Position numbers and translations under genes: made by a program. Of a DNA stretch of 15,527 nucleotides, positions 6,006 through 15,527 are shown in pieces. Position 1 is the stretch's first letter, and every line of letters starts with the position of its first letter. Source of the stretch: Truepera sp. (lineage in GTDB: Bacteria; Deinococcota; Deinococci; Deinococcales; Trueperaceae); NCBI GenBank assembly GCA_018333775.1, contig JAGXSO010000065.1:1-15527 (forward strand), read 5' to 3'. Under the pieces are notes generated by a model. That model saw only the letters and a program-made list of their open reading frames with translations, was not told the DNA's origin and ran no database searches.

Positions 6006-7542
6006 ACCTTTTCGTAACGAGCCTTATTCGGACTTCACCCAAGAGGGGCCGCAGCAGGCCTACCGCCAAGCGCTGGCTGAGGTGCGCAAGCAACTGGGGC
6101 GCGATTATCCGCTCCTTATCGGCAATGAACCGCTGGAGACGGGACACTGGATCGTCTCTTATAACCCCTGTGCCAAGGACGAGGTGATCGGGCGCGCTGC
6201 CAAAGCGCAACCCACGCAGATTGAGCCGGTGATGGCGGCGGCCTGGCGGGGCTATACCGAGTGGTCGGGCTGGAGCATGGCCGAGCGGGCCCGCACGTTG
6301 GTCAAGCTGGCGGCCATCATGCGGCGGCGCAAGCTCGAGCTAGCGGCCTGGATGACCTTAGAAGCGGGCAAGAACTACGCTGAAGCCGAAGCCGACACCG
6401 CCGAAGCCATCGACTTTGTCGATTACTACGCCCGCGAGTCGCTGCGCTTAGCCGAGCCCCTCCCTGCTTACCCCTATCCCGGCGAAGAGAACACCTCTTT
6501 CTTGATCCCTATCGGCGTCGGTGTGGTCATCCCGCCCTGGAACTTCCCGCTGGCCATCCTCACCGGCATGACCATCGGCCCGGTAGCGGTCGGCAACGCC
6601 GTGATCGTCAAGCCGGCTTCAGACACCCCAGTTATTGCCGCCAAGTTCATAGAGTGCGTGCTGGAGGCCGGCTTCCCGCCCGGTGTGATCAACTACTTCC
6701 CCGGCGGCGGGAGCGACATCGGCGACGCGCTGGTCGATCACCCCAGGACGCGCTTTATCAACTTTACCGGCTCGCTGGCGGTCGGACTGCGCATCAACGA
6801 GCGCGCCGCCAAGGTGCAGAGTGGCCAGACCTGGCTCAAGAAGGCGTATATGGAGCTAGGCGGCAAGGACGCCCTGATTGTTGACGAGAGCGCCGATCTG
6901 GACCTAGCCGCCGCGGCGGCGGCAGTCAGCGGCTACGGCTTCCAGGGTCAGAAGTGCTCAGCCATGAGCCGCCTGATCGCCGTCGAAGAGATTTACGACG
7001 CCCTGTTAGAAAAGTTCTTAGCCAAAGTCAGCGCCCTTAAAATCGGCCCGGCGGAGGAGAACTATCCGGTCAACGCGGTAATCAGCGCTAAAGCGCAAGA
7101 GAGCATCCTGGGCTACATCTATAGGGGCCAGCAGGAAGCGCGCCTGGTCTTAGGCGGCAAGCCGACACGGCCTGACGGCCACTACCTCGAGCCGACCGTC
7201 TTCGCTGACGTTCCTGAAGAGGCCACCATCGCCTGCGAGGAGATCTTTGGCCCGGTGGTCGCGGTCATGCGCGCCAAAGACTTTAGCGACGCTCTGCGTA
7301 TCGCCAACGACTCGCCCTATGGCCTAACCGGTGGCCTAATCAGCCGCCAGCGCCAGCACATCGAACGGGCGCGCCGCGAGTTCATGGCTGGGAACCTCTA
7401 CATCAACCGTAAGATTACGGGGGCGCTGGTAGGGGTGCAACCGTTTGGCGGCTTTAAGCTCTCAGGCTCAAACGCCAAAGCCGGTGGGCCGGACTACCTG
7501 CGTCTGTTTATGGAGATGAAGACCGTCACCGAGCGTTTTTAG
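5992..7542 (+). CDS. rocA: 1-pyrroline-5-carboxylate (L-glutamate gamma-semialdehyde) dehydrogenase
   Basis: NAD-dependent aldehyde dehydrogenase that converts glutamate semialdehyde to glutamate, the second step of proline catabolism. Its 516 residues match the Thermus thermophilus enzyme in length and in the numbering of key residues: Asn 184 in IPPWNFP (180-186), Glu 288 in MELGGKD (287-293) and the nucleophilic Cys 322 in GQKCSAMSR (319-327). CEEIFGPVV (415-423) and the C-terminal [16 protein letters not shown] are also present. I place the start at ATG 5992, preceded by AGGGAGGG (5981-5988), which gives the family's usual N-terminus [12 protein letters not shown]. The frame stays open back to an ATG at 5917, but that part is simply the shifted tail of the broken toxin. 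The ribosome site therefore lies inside the toxin remnant. Also called pruA or P5CDH. Confidence 0.95.
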   Translation: MELFEPFRNEPYSDFTQEGPQQAYRQALAEVRKQLGRDYPLLIGNEPLETGHWIVSYNPCAKDEVIGRAAKAQPTQIEPVMAAAWRGYTEWSGWSMAERARTLVKLAAIMRRRKLELAAWMTLEAGKNYAEAEADTAEAIDFVDYYARESLRLAEPLPAYPYPGEENTSFLIPIGVGVVIPPWNFPLAILTGMTIGPVAVGNAVIVKPASDTPVIAAKFIECVLEAGFPPGVINYFPGGGSDIGDALVDHPRTRFINFTGSLAVGLRINERAAKVQSGQTWLKKAYMELGGKDALIVDESADLDLAAAAAAVSGYGFQGQKCSAMSRLIAVEEIYDALLEKFLAKVSALKIGPAEENYPVNAVISAKAQESILGYIYRGQQEARLVLGGKPTRPDGHYLEPTVFADVPEEATIACEEIFGPVVAVMRAKDFSDALRIANDSPYGLTGGLISRQRQHIERARREFMAGNLYINRKITGALVGVQPFGGFKLSGSNAKAGGPDYLRLFMEMKTVTERF

Positions 7543-7572
7543 CACAAGCTAGAAAGTTCTGTTACGCCGAGG

Positions 7573-9018
7573 CTAAGCCCTGGCAAGACCGCTATTCGCG
7601 CCTGGTAGGCAACGGAGTACAAGCCGCGCCGCCTGCTGGCCCGACAACAGCGCTAGCGGGATCCCGCCGCCTGGGTGGACAGTCCCTCCGGCCAACACCA
7701 GGTTGCGCAGGCCCGGCAGGGTCTGCCTGGGCCGCAGCGTGGTCATGAGGCTGTGCGGAGCGCTGCCGTAGATGCTGCCGCGATGCCCGAGCCGGGCGAG
7801 ATCCTGGGGCGTACGGTGTGCGCTGAAGCGCAGGCGCTCGCGCACTGCCAGGCCGCGCTGGTCCAGCACGTGCAGCAGGTATTCGGCGTAGGCCGGCCCT
7901 GTGGCCGACCAGTCATCGCCGGGGCGCAGCGCCGGAGCGTTGGCCATCACGAACCAGTTCTCGCAGCCTGCCGGCGCCTGCTCGGTATCGCTTTTGCAGC
8001 TCAGAGACAGGTAGAGGGTGGGGTCCTGGGGCGGCTGGCCGCGCGCAATAGCGGCAAACTCGGCGGGGTAGTCGGCAGTGAAGCTAATGGTGTGGTGCAC
8101 TAGCTGCGGGGTCTCCCCTGCCACCCCAAGGAGGAGCACAAACCCCGACAGTGAAGGCTCGCGGCTAGCCAGCGGGGTAACTCGGCCTAGCAGCTCGTGG
8201 GTGCGGACGATGTCAAGTGCCGAGATCACCGCCTCGGCACGAAAGCTGCCGTGGTCGGTTATCACCTCGCTAAGGCGATCGCCCTTAACTACCAGGCGTT
8301 TCACCGTCACACCGACGTGGGCAGTTACTCCTAAGCGCCGCGCCAGCGCCTCGAGCCCGCGCACTACCCCCTTGACGCCGCCATGGGGGTAGTAGGCACC
8401 CAGCCCTAGCTCGACCCAGGCCACGTTATGGAGGATGGCCGGAGCGCGATAGGGGTTAGCGCCGAGGTAGGTGGCAAAGCGCAAGAAGAACTGGGTCAGC
8501 TCGGGGCCGGGGTTAAAGCGCGCTAACAGCTGCGGTAGGGTGCGGGCCGGGTGAGCTTGGAGACCGTGGCGGAGAGCGTAGCGAAGTAACGCCGGCGGCC
8601 CCGGCGCAGCGCCCATCACAAAGGTTGGAGCAGCGCCTTCATAGAGGCGGCGAGCCTCGTCAAGCAGGTCGCGGTAGGCCTTAGCGTCACGTTTGGATAG
8701 CTGAGCGGTAGTTTTACCGACATCGCGATAAACATCCCACGCGAAGCCGGAGGGGAACAGGTAGCGGCACAGCGGCTCGAGCGGTATAAATCTAATGGGC
8801 AGACTCTCCCCCGCCGCCGCGAAGATGTCGCTCACTACAGGCGGCAGTGTGAACACACTGGGGCCGGTATCGAAGCGAAAGGCGTCCTGCACAAACTCCC
8901 CAGCCTTGCCACCCAGCTCGGGAAGCTGTTCTATGAGCGTTACTGCTACCCCCGCCAGCGCCAGCCGGATGGCCGCCGAGAGGCCCGCAAACCCGCCGCC
9001 CAGCACCAGCGCGGTCAT
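7573..9018 (-). CDS. CrtI/CrtD-family carotenoid desaturase (FAD-dependent)
   Basis: FAD-dependent amine-oxidase-like enzyme of the CrtI family, 481 residues. The dinucleotide fold opens at LGGGFAGLSAAIRLA (6-20), with the FAD-ribose acidic residue at Glu 30 and GGKAGE from 36. FRFDTGPSVFTLP is the usual phytoene-desaturase-family segment, and the C-terminal FAD motif is AGGTVHPGGGIP (443-454). Last gene of the carotenoid operon; its ATG overlaps the stop of the glycosyltransferase (ATGA at 9018-9015), so translation is probably coupled. Because it is grouped with cruF, a 3',4'-desaturase (CrtD) acting on the 1'-hydroxylated end is the best guess, as in deinoxanthin synthesis; a plain phytoene desaturase (CrtI) is the alternative and cannot be excluded by reading alone. 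The frame is open upstream to 9195, but the N-terminal dinucleotide motif fixes the start at 9018. It ends 30 bp from the convergent rocA. Confidence 0.85.
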   Translation of the reverse strand: MTALVLGGGFAGLSAAIRLALAGVAVTLIEQLPELGGKAGEFVQDAFRFDTGPSVFTLPPVVSDIFAAAGESLPIRFIPLEPLCRYLFPSGFAWDVYRDVGKTTAQLSKRDAKAYRDLLDEARRLYEGAAPTFVMGAAPGPPALLRYALRHGLQAHPARTLPQLLARFNPGPELTQFFLRFATYLGANPYRAPAILHNVAWVELGLGAYYPHGGVKGVVRGLEALARRLGVTAHVGVTVKRLVVKGDRLSEVITDHGSFRAEAVISALDIVRTHELLGRVTPLASREPSLSGFVLLLGVAGETPQLVHHTISFTADYPAEFAAIARGQPPQDPTLYLSLSCKSDTEQAPAGCENWFVMANAPALRPGDDWSATGPAYAEYLLHVLDQRGLAVRERLRFSAHRTPQDLARLGHRGSIYGSAPHSLMTTLRPRQTLPGLRNLVLAGGTVHPGGGIPLALLSGQQAARLVLRCLPGANSGLARA

Positions 9019-10112
9019 GTCCCTCCCCGGTATGCCCGTCCCTTCCAGATGTAGCCGCTGCCCTGCCTCAAGGCGCGGACGACGATGCGCCACAGCGGCC
9101 AGGCCAGCAGCGGCTGTAACAGCGCCTCCCACGGCTCGCGCTGGGTCTTGAGAGCCACTAAAGCGCGCTGCAACAGGCCCAGAGCAGCAACCCACAACCA
9201 GACGGGATCTAACAGAGCGAGCGGCCAGGCCGCGGTATAGGCCAGAGTATTGAGCGCGGTGGAGAAAGTTAGCAACAGGCGGCTACCACCATGAGCCGCC
9301 AGAATGTTTTTACTGAATCCCTCGATCACTTCGGTATCGCTGCGGTACATGCGAGTGCTAATCAACTTCCCACCTAGCGCTAAGGCCACCTTTAGCCCTA
9401 GCGCCTTGGCGCGCTGGCCCATCCGCACGTCTTCAAGCACCTGTGACTTAACGGCCGTGTGCCCACCTACATGCTGATAGGCCGGTCGGGTCCAGAGCAT
9501 GAGCTGGCCGTTGCCTGCTGAAAACCCTCCACCGGGAAGATACTTGACCCCCAGATACGGCAACCAGCTTAGCAGAATCAGGTCGATGATCGGCACGGCC
9601 AAGCGCTCGGCCAACGTGCTGGTGAGCTGGCGCGGCCAGACGCTGACGAAGTCGGCACGCTCACGGGCCTGGAAAGCCAGCAGTGCCTGCAAGGCACCAG
9701 GCTCCCAGAAGACATCCGCATCGGTGAAGATTAAGACCTGGCCGCCGGCGGCCTCGGCCAGCTGCTGACAGGACCAGTTCTTACCGCTCCAACCGCTCGG
9801 CAGGGCTTGGCCCCGCAGGAGCTTCAGCCGCGGCTCAGCTTTAGCCAGTTCAGCTACCAACTCAGCGGTGCCATCGGTCGAATGGTCGTCTAGCACAATC
9901 AGTTCATGGACCGGCTGAGCCAGCAGCCGTGGCAGGGTCTCAGGAAGGTTATGAGCCTCATTGCGGGCCGGAACAAGTATCGATACCTTCGGCGCGTTCG
10001 GGGTTAACGCCCCGGATGCTAAACGGAGCACCGGAAAAGTCAGCAGATTGCTCAGCAAAGTCAGCAGCTGCACGGCCAAAAAGCCGAGCGCCAGCCCGAT
10101 CAGCGCGTCCAT
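9015..10112 (-). CDS. cruG: Family 2 glycosyltransferase, CruG-like (carotenoid glycosyltransferase)
   Basis: Membrane-associated GT2 enzyme, 365 residues, expected to transfer a sugar from a nucleotide sugar to the tertiary or secondary hydroxyl of a carotenoid end group. An N-terminal membrane segment (about 5-30) precedes the GT-A domain: ILVPARNEAHNL (45-56), LDDHSTDGT (74-82), the metal-binding DAD at 131-133 and the catalytic-side acid pair in LEDVR (226-230). Hydrophobic segments follow at about 172-188 and 280-320, with a basic C-terminus containing YIWKGRAY (354-361), as in cyanobacterial CruG and staphylococcal CrtQ. The start ATG has GGAG 6 nt upstream, overlaps the end of the acyltransferase gene by 13 bp, and the stop overlaps the next start. 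Placement beside cruF supports a carotenoid substrate. The sugar is unknown. Confidence 0.8.
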   Translation of the reverse strand: MDALIGLALGFLAVQLLTLLSNLLTFPVLRLASGALTPNAPKVSILVPARNEAHNLPETLPRLLAQPVHELIVLDDHSTDGTAELVAELAKAEPRLKLLRGQALPSGWSGKNWSCQQLAEAAGGQVLIFTDADVFWEPGALQALLAFQARERADFVSVWPRQLTSTLAERLAVPIIDLILLSWLPYLGVKYLPGGGFSAGNGQLMLWTRPAYQHVGGHTAVKSQVLEDVRMGQRAKALGLKVALALGGKLISTRMYRSDTEVIEGFSKNILAAHGGSRLLLTFSTALNTLAYTAAWPLALLDPVWLWVAALGLLQRALVALKTQREPWEALLQPLLAWPLWRIVVRALRQGSGYIWKGRAYRGGT

Positions 10113-10807
10113 AGCCGCTCCACCCAGGCCATCTTGTTATGCGTGCTCTGCGCTCCGCCCAGCAGCCTGTCACAGCCTGACGGCGGCTGTTCGGGATCTC
10201 CCTTAGCCCGTGCCTCAAGATCGGCTAGGAGCGTGTTCAGGGCGTGCCCGAGGCTCTCCTTTAACACTTCCCGCTCCCCGTCTCCCGGTAGCGGTTCGCC
10301 CAGGCTCAGCAGCGCTTCGGGGTGCTCGGCGCCGCGCATCAGCACACGGATGGCGAGCGGCACGATAGGGGTTTTTGCGCGTTCGGCCAGGAACACGGCA
10401 CCAGGCTGGAGATTCTCGACCCATCCGGCGGGTCTGAGCGCCGCTTCGGGAAAGATCAGCACCACCTCGCCACCAGCCAGCCGACGCAGTGCCAGGCGAA
10501 CTTCGGTATGAGCGATAGCGCCCAAGTGCCGGAAAAAGCGGAAGCGTTTAAGCTGCTCCCGGTCCATCATCACCGTCAGCTTGCGCCCCAAGCGTTGCAG
10601 CAAAAACCAGACTAGATAACCGTCCCACCAGCTATGGTGATTGGCCACCAGCACTACCCCTCCCGGAGGGAGCCGCGCAGGCTGTGCTAGGTACACGGCG
10701 TGGAGCTTAGTGGCCAGCGAGCGGCGGATCAACCACGGTAGCACCCTAGCGATAACGGCTTCTATTTCACGTGCCAGCAGGGTGCGCAGATGCTCGGCAT
10801 AGCTCAT
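10100..10807 (-). CDS. PlsC-type acyltransferase, probably acylating a carotenoid glycoside
   Basis: Member of the 1-acylglycerol-3-phosphate acyltransferase (PlsC/LPLAT) superfamily, 235 residues. The catalytic HX4D motif is NHHSWWDG (56-63, His 57 and Asp 62), and a variant of the FPEG substrate motif reads FPEAALRP (119-126), followed by PIVPLAIRV (147-155). An N-terminal amphipathic or hydrophobic stretch (about 12-28) suggests membrane attachment. Genes of this family that act in lipid synthesis are rarely inside pigment operons. Here it lies between cruF (ATGA overlap at 10807-10804) and a CruG-like glycosyltransferase (13-bp overlap), so esterification of the carotenoid sugar with a fatty acid is the natural inference, by analogy with acylated carotenoid glycosides such as staphyloxanthin. 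The Gly-to-Ala change in the FPEG motif fits a non-glycerolipid acceptor but does not prove it. Confidence 0.8.
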   Translation of the reverse strand: MSYAEHLRTLLAREIEAVIARVLPWLIRRSLATKLHAVYLAQPARLPPGGVVLVANHHSWWDGYLVWFLLQRLGRKLTVMMDREQLKRFRFFRHLGAIAHTEVRLALRRLAGGEVVLIFPEAALRPAGWVENLQPGAVFLAERAKTPIVPLAIRVLMRGAEHPEALLSLGEPLPGDGEREVLKESLGHALNTLLADLEARAKGDPEQPPSGCDRLLGGAQSTHNKMAWVERLWTR

Positions 10808-11547
10808 GAGGCACGGCCCGGCCTCTTAGTTAGCAGCGGCAGTATAAACAGGCCCATCGCAACCAGCGTAACCAGAGCCGCTCCGGCTAAGCCGAAAAAG
10901 ATCAGCCCCAGAGTCATGAAAAACGCCTGTGCCAGGTAGACCAGCTGCAACTCGGGCGCGGCGTCGCGCTTAAGGCGCGGCTCGAGCCTCAGCAGCAGCG
11001 CCGAGAGCAGCCAGCCCGACAGGTACCAGCCCAAGAAGTTGCTCAGCGGGACGCCGTAGTACCATCCGCCGGCCTCAAAGACCCAGAAACCCTTGGCGAC
11101 CATCAAGGGGTCGAGGCCTAAGTCCCAGGCTACCAGCGCCAGCGGCGCCAACCACAGGCGATAGGCGGCGCCGACGACCGACAGGGCCACCATAGTTAGA
11201 GCCCACCAGCCGAGCGGCACCAGGATAGGTACCCCTAGTATGCTCGGACCGGGCGCGGTGTACTGGAAGGCGCCAAACGGCACGCCGGTGGTAAACCCCA
11301 CCCACTCGATGGTTACGCCAAAGGCCAGAGCTGCCGCCAACAACCCTAGCGCCCTTAGGCCGTAGCGCTCGAGCGCATAGCCCAAAACACCGAGTGCCAA
11401 CAGGCTGGTGCTGAGGTAGGCCAGCAGCGGAAACTGCTCCGGGATGAGCGGAGCCGGGACCATGCTAACGGCCCATAACACCAGCACCCCCCGCCACCAG
11501 GGGCGAAGCAGCAAGGCGGATGACTTTAACGACTCCGGTAGTGTCAC
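10804..11547 (-). CDS. cruF: Carotenoid 1',2'-hydratase (CruF)
   Basis: Integral membrane enzyme of 247 residues that adds water across the C-1',2' double bond of an acyclic psi end, giving the tertiary 1'-hydroxyl of deinoxanthin- and myxol-type carotenoids. It has about seven hydrophobic segments (near 20-35, 40-58, 65-80, 107-128, 132-143, 170-187, 205-238). Conserved family blocks are visible: EWVGFTTGVPFGAFQYT (81-97), GVPILVPLGWW (105-115), WDLGLDP (141-147) and YYGVPLSNFLGW (163-174). The GTG start at 11547 is separated from the crtO stop by a single base, and its own stop overlaps the acyltransferase ATG, so this stretch of the operon is translated with almost no gaps. Confidence 0.9.
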   Translation of the reverse strand: MTLPESLKSSALLLRPWWRGVLVLWAVSMVPAPLIPEQFPLLAYLSTSLLALGVLGYALERYGLRALGLLAAALAFGVTIEWVGFTTGVPFGAFQYTAPGPSILGVPILVPLGWWALTMVALSVVGAAYRLWLAPLALVAWDLGLDPLMVAKGFWVFEAGGWYYGVPLSNFLGWYLSGWLLSALLLRLEPRLKRDAAPELQLVYLAQAFFMTLGLIFFGLAGAALVTLVAMGLFILPLLTKRPGRAS

Positions 11548-11548
11548 G

Positions 11549-13084
<1,536 letters not shown>

Positions 13085-13094
13085 ACCCACTAGC

Positions 13095-13979
13095 TTACGC
13101 CAGGCTCTGGCTGAGCACGCCATAGACGGCTCGCGGGATCAGGGCTAAGCGCTCGAGCGGCCTTAAGTGCGCGCGGCGGGTCAGGTTGTCGTAGCCGTTC
13201 TGCCGCAGTTTATGCAGAATCTCCTCGTAGTTCAAGGCTGCTACCGCCACCGCGCTAGCGGCCGGCCCGCGCAGTTTAGGGATACCGCGCCAACCCTGCC
13301 GGTAGAGCTGACGGCAGAGCTCTGCCAGCTCCTCCAGGAGTGCGCGGTAGCTTTCAGTCACGCGACCTTCGCGCAACATCGCGACGGTTACGCCGTGCCG
13401 TGCCAAAAGTGTCTTGGGCAAGTAGCAGCGGCCCCGAAGCAGATCCTCGCCGACATCGCGCAAGATATTGGTCAGCTGCATAGCTTGCCCCAAAGCCAAG
13501 GCGTTTTGCAGCGTCGCCTCGCCACCGCGATAGCCGGCGATCGGCGCCACCATCAAGCCCACCACCCCGGCCACCCGGCGGCAGTAGAGCAGCAACTCTT
13601 CAAGATCTTCAAACGGTTGTGGGTCAAGGTCGGAGCGAAAGCCCAGATAAAGCTCAGTGAAGGCCTCTTTAGGCACCTCGTAGTGCTTCAGCACCCAAGC
13701 TAGGGCCAGCTCGAGCGGCTCATCCGGGCAGGGCTCTCCGGCATAGGCGCGCTCGACCCCTTGCCACCAGTGGGCTAGGCGCTCGCGCCCCGCGGTTGCC
13801 GACTCGGCCTCATCCACGGCGTCGTCGCCACTGCGGCAGACGGCATAGACCACGCTCACCGCCTGGCGCTGCCGGGCCGGAAACAGGCGCGAACCGAGGT
13901 AAAAGGTGCTGGAGTGCCGCCGGGTCAGCTCATCGCAATAGCGCAGAGCTTGCCTAAGCGCAATGTCGCTGCCTCGCAC
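13095..13979 (-). CDS. crtB: Phytoene synthase
   Basis: Head-to-head prenyl synthase of 294 residues that condenses two GGPP to 15-cis-phytoene, the committed step of C40 carotenoid synthesis. The two Asp-rich diphosphate-binding motifs are intact: GDDAVDE at 51-57 (DxxxD) and NILRDVGED at 171-179, followed by RGRCYLP (182-188). [12 protein letters not shown] (23-34) and YAVCRSGDD (45-53) are typical of CrtB. The dehydrosqualene synthase CrtM shares these motifs, but the CrtO/CruF neighbours point to a C40 pathway. The GTG start at 13979 has no Shine-Dalgarno sequence but has a -10-like TAAACT ending 6 nt before it, suggesting a leaderless message that begins the six-gene carotenoid operon. 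Confidence 0.92.
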   Translation of the reverse strand: MRGSDIALRQALRYCDELTRRHSSTFYLGSRLFPARQRQAVSVVYAVCRSGDDAVDEAESATAGRERLAHWWQGVERAYAGEPCPDEPLELALAWVLKHYEVPKEAFTELYLGFRSDLDPQPFEDLEELLLYCRRVAGVVGLMVAPIAGYRGGEATLQNALALGQAMQLTNILRDVGEDLLRGRCYLPKTLLARHGVTVAMLREGRVTESYRALLEELAELCRQLYRQGWRGIPKLRGPAASAVAVAALNYEEILHKLRQNGYDNLTRRAHLRPLERLALIPRAVYGVLSQSLA

Positions 13980-13985
13980 GGGCTA

Positions 13986-13991
13986 AGTTTA
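13986..13991 (-). promoter_or_regulatory. Candidate -10 box of the carotenoid operon (leaderless)
   Basis: On the minus strand TAAACT is followed by 6 nt (TAGCCC) and the GTG start of crtB. No Shine-Dalgarno sequence is present. The possible -35 (TTTTGC, 17 bp upstream) is weak. The spacing matches the pattern seen at the ABC ATPase and ispG starts in the same window. Confidence 0.45.
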
Positions 13992-14083
13992 CGGGAGGCT
14001 GCTCGCAAGCAAAATTAACGCTCGCCACAATCGAAGGCTGTAAGCTGACGGTTGAAATTCCAGCAGGTCGGCGACAGGTTGTA

Positions 14084-14155
14084 GGTAGTGGGATGTGGGA
14101 TGTGGGAAGTAGGAAAACCCCACTGCCTACTTCCCACTACCTACTTCCCACTACC
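14084..14155. repeat. Long imperfect inverted repeat built from purine-rich heptamers
   Basis: Two 30-nt arms (14084-14113 and 14126-14155) pair at 26 of 30 positions around a 12-nt loop. The left arm is a run of about 7-nt units of the form GTGGGAT or GTGGGAA, ending GTAGGAA. The right arm is two copies of the 14-mer CCTACTTCCCACTA (14126-14139 and 14140-14153). One strand is almost all purine plus T, so the hairpin is strongly strand-biased. It lies 2 bp beyond the ispG stop and about 105 bp before crtB, so as RNA it would form at the ispG 3' end. There is no clean U-run after it on the minus strand, so a terminator role is uncertain; a dispersed REP- or MITE-like element is equally possible. 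The rest of the 178-bp gap (13992-14083) shows nothing I can name. Confidence 0.85.
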
Positions 14156-14157
14156 AG

Positions 14158-15375
14158 CTACTGGCCGAAGCGCTCTTGCACGTAAACTTCCAGGAGCCGG
14201 TTAAACTCCTGGGCGATGGCCGGGCCTTGCAGAGTGGTAAACAGCTTACCGTCGCGGTAGACCGGGGCGCGGGGATCCTCGCCGGTGCCGGGGAGCGAAA
14301 TGCCGATATCGGCGTGTTTAGATTCGCCTGGGCCGTTGACCACACAACCCATCACCGCTACCTTGAGCGTCTCGATGCCGGGGTACTGGTTGCGCCAGAC
14401 CGGCAGCTGGGCCTTAAGGTAGGCTTGAATATCGCGGGCCATCTCCTGAAACAGCGTGCTGGTGGTGCGGCCACAGCCAGGGCAGGCGGTCACACTGGGG
14501 GCGAACTGGCGCAAGGCTAGCGCCTGCAACACCTCCTGGGCCACCTCGACCTCCTTAGTGCGCGAGGCGCCCGGCTCAGGCGTGAGCGAGACGCGGATGG
14601 TGTCCCCGATCCCTTCGGCCAGCAAGACCGCCAGCGCGGCGGCACTAGCAGTGATACCTCTGACCCCCATACCGGCCTCGGTGAGGCCAAGGTGCAGCGG
14701 ATAGTCGCAGCGGGCGGCCAACCGGCGGTATACCTCCCACAGGTCGCGCACTACGCTAACTTTGGTGCTAATCACGATCTTGTCGTGGGCTAGCCCGTAG
14801 GACTCAGCCAACTCGGCCGATCTAAGCGCCGACTCGATCATGGCCTGAATGGTGACCTCGCCTGCTGTTAAGGGCTGAGCTAACTTGGCGTTGTCGTCCA
14901 TTAAGCGGGTCAAGAGCTGCTGATCGAGCGAGCCCCAGTTGACGCCGATCCGCACCGGGCGATCAAACTCCAGCGCTACCTCGATCATAGTCTTGAAGTT
15001 AGCGTCGTGATACCTCCCCGCACCCACATTGCCGGGGTTGATGCGGTACTTAGCCAGCGCCGCGGCAGCAGCGGGGAATTCACGCAGCAGAATATGGCCG
15101 TTATAGTGAAAGTCGCCCACAATCGGCACGTGCGGCCAACCCAGGTCATCAAGGCGGCGGCGGATCTCCGGCACCGCCTTAGCCGCCTCGCGATTATTGA
15201 CGGTGATGCGGACGATCTCGCTCCCGGCCTGCGCTAGCTCCGCCACCTGCTGCGTGGTCGCGGCCACATCAGCGGTATCGGTGTTAGTCATCGATTGCAC
15301 CACGATGGGGTAGTCCGAGCCGACCGGCACCCCCCCTACCCAGACGGTCACAGTCTTGCGGCGGACGATCTCCAT
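14158..15375 (-). CDS. ispG: 4-hydroxy-3-methylbut-2-en-1-yl diphosphate synthase (HMBPP synthase)
   Basis: Iron-sulfur enzyme of the MEP isoprenoid pathway that reductively opens MEcPP to HMBPP. The 405-residue protein is the short two-domain form (TIM barrel plus [4Fe-4S] domain) and matches Thermus IspG closely. Cluster ligands are visible as CPGCGR (298-303, Cys 298 and 301) and [10 protein letters not shown] (342-351, Cys 344 and Glu 351). Barrel motifs include [12 protein letters not shown] (25-36), RINPGNVG (111-118) and HLGLTEAG (228-235). The ATG at 15375 is preceded by TAGACT exactly 6 nt upstream and only a weak GGTG, suggesting a leaderless start. The upstream gene fragment ends 50 bp away on the same strand. 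Downstream, the carotenoid operon consumes the isoprenoids made here; read-through would pass the 14084-14155 hairpin. Also called gcpE. Confidence 0.96.
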   Translation of the reverse strand: MEIVRRKTVTVWVGGVPVGSDYPIVVQSMTNTDTADVAATTQQVAELAQAGSEIVRITVNNREAAKAVPEIRRRLDDLGWPHVPIVGDFHYNGHILLREFPAAAAALAKYRINPGNVGAGRYHDANFKTMIEVALEFDRPVRIGVNWGSLDQQLLTRLMDDNAKLAQPLTAGEVTIQAMIESALRSAELAESYGLAHDKIVISTKVSVVRDLWEVYRRLAARCDYPLHLGLTEAGMGVRGITASAAALAVLLAEGIGDTIRVSLTPEPGASRTKEVEVAQEVLQALALRQFAPSVTACPGCGRTTSTLFQEMARDIQAYLKAQLPVWRNQYPGIETLKVAVMGCVVNGPGESKHADIGISLPGTGEDPRAPVYRDGKLFTTLQGPAIAQEFNRLLEVYVQERFGQ

Positions 15376-15381
15376 GGCACC

Positions 15382-15387
15382 AGTCTA
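15382..15387 (-). promoter_or_regulatory. Candidate -10 box for a leaderless ispG transcript
   Basis: On the minus strand TAGACT is followed by 6 nt (GGTGCC) and the ATG of ispG. It lies in the 50-bp gap after the upstream gene. I find no matching -35 hexamer at 16-18 bp, so the call rests on the position and on the same layout at crtB and the ABC ATPase. Confidence 0.4.
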
Positions 15388-15425
15388 ACCAATGCGTGTC
15401 AGCAAGATAGCAGCCGGCCTACTGG

Positions 15426-15527
15426 TTAGTCGCGCTCACCGATGAGCCGCAGCACCTCGGGTAAAAGCGCCTTGGTAGTCGCTAACCCCTCTTGAGCGTA
15501 GACGGTCTCGTTGCCGGCCCAGTCGCC
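15426..15527 (-). CDS. C-terminal fragment of an unidentified protein, 5' end outside window
   Basis: An open minus-strand frame runs from the window edge to TAA at 15426-15428. It encodes at least 33 residues, beginning GDWAGNETVYAQEG and ending LPEVLRLIGERD. The helical, charged tail and GC-rich third codon positions look like genuine coding sequence, and the gene lies 50 bp upstream of ispG on the same strand. I do not recognise the family from this piece. Confidence 0.6.
   Translation of the reverse strand, partial: GDWAGNETVYAQEGLATTKALLPEVLRLIGERD

Noticed and set aside
7543..7572. Terminator between rocA and the carotenoid operon
   Set aside because: Only a 4-bp inverted repeat, AGAA-AG-TTCT (7551-7560), is present; too short to call.
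7675..8103. 142-codon plus-strand frame opposite the CrtI/CrtD-like gene
   Set aside because: Antisense to a gene with clear motifs; no ribosome site or recognisable domain.
9019..9195. 59-residue N-terminal extension of the CrtI/CrtD-like enzyme
   Set aside because: The FAD-binding motif begins right after the ATG at 9018; the extension lies wholly inside the glycosyltransferase gene.
13095..13979. Dehydrosqualene synthase CrtM (C30 pathway)
   Set aside because: Glycosyltransferase plus acyltransferase recall staphyloxanthin synthesis, but CrtO and CruF act on C40 carotenoids, so phytoene synthase is preferred.
14084..14155. CRISPR array or rho-independent terminator at the ispG-crtB spacer
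   Set aside because: Units are 7-14 nt with no unique spacers, so it is not CRISPR; no U-run follows the stem on the transcribed minus strand, so a classic terminator is not supported.

Overview
The window looks like chromosomal DNA from a member of the Deinococcota (Deinococcus-Thermus). Three things point there. The proline dehydrogenase is a short monofunctional enzyme, and its P5C dehydrogenase partner has 516 residues with catalytic residues at the positions known from Thermus thermophilus. The 511-residue CrtO ketolase resembles the Deinococcus enzyme from its first residues to its C-terminal motif. Several genes appear to start with a -10 box only 6 nt before the start codon, the leaderless arrangement common in Deinococcus. 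Base composition is GC-rich (hand-counted blocks in the put genes reach about 68-73%). A Truepera-, Meiothermus- or Thermus-like lineage is possible, but I cannot fix the genus.

Layout. 1-1604 (+): the end of an Opp/Dpp-type ABC permease, then a probable acetylpolyamine amidohydrolase whose start has been tandemly duplicated. 1586-2251 (-): a LolD/MacB-type ABC ATPase with no permease beside it. 2365-3057 (+): a CRP/FNR regulator. 3086-4358 (-): a two-gene unit of a histidine phosphatase and a GNAT acetyltransferase. 4359-7542 (+): a proline catabolism operon (promoter with a perfect TATAAT, proline dehydrogenase, P5C dehydrogenase) with a lower-GC RelE-type toxin-antitoxin pair sitting between the two enzymes; the toxin is broken by a 7-bp tandem duplication. 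7573-13979 (-): six tightly packed carotenoid genes: crtB, crtO, cruF, a PlsC-type acyltransferase, a CruG-like glycosyltransferase and a CrtI/CrtD-family desaturase. 13980-14157: a spacer with a 30-bp-stem inverted repeat and a possible leaderless promoter. 14158-15375 (-): ispG. 15426-15527 (-): the C-terminus of an unidentified gene.

How the genes work together. IspG is the iron-sulfur enzyme of the MEP pathway that supplies isoprenoid precursors. CrtB joins two GGPP into phytoene. CrtO, CruF and the CrtI/CrtD-like protein would introduce a keto group, a C-1' hydroxyl and extra double bonds, and the glycosyltransferase plus acyltransferase would turn the hydroxyl into an acylated glycoside. 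I infer an acyl-glycosyl keto-carotenoid like those of Meiothermus. No lycopene cyclase and no unambiguous phytoene desaturase is visible here. The two proline enzymes convert proline to glutamate.

Most noteworthy: the 7-bp duplication that shifts the toxin out of frame inside the put operon; the duplicated AphA start that leaves a four-codon minicistron; twelve copies of the palindrome GCTCGAGC where about half a copy is expected; and the heptamer-built inverted repeat between ispG and crtB. I saw no rRNA, tRNA, CRISPR array or intact insertion sequence.
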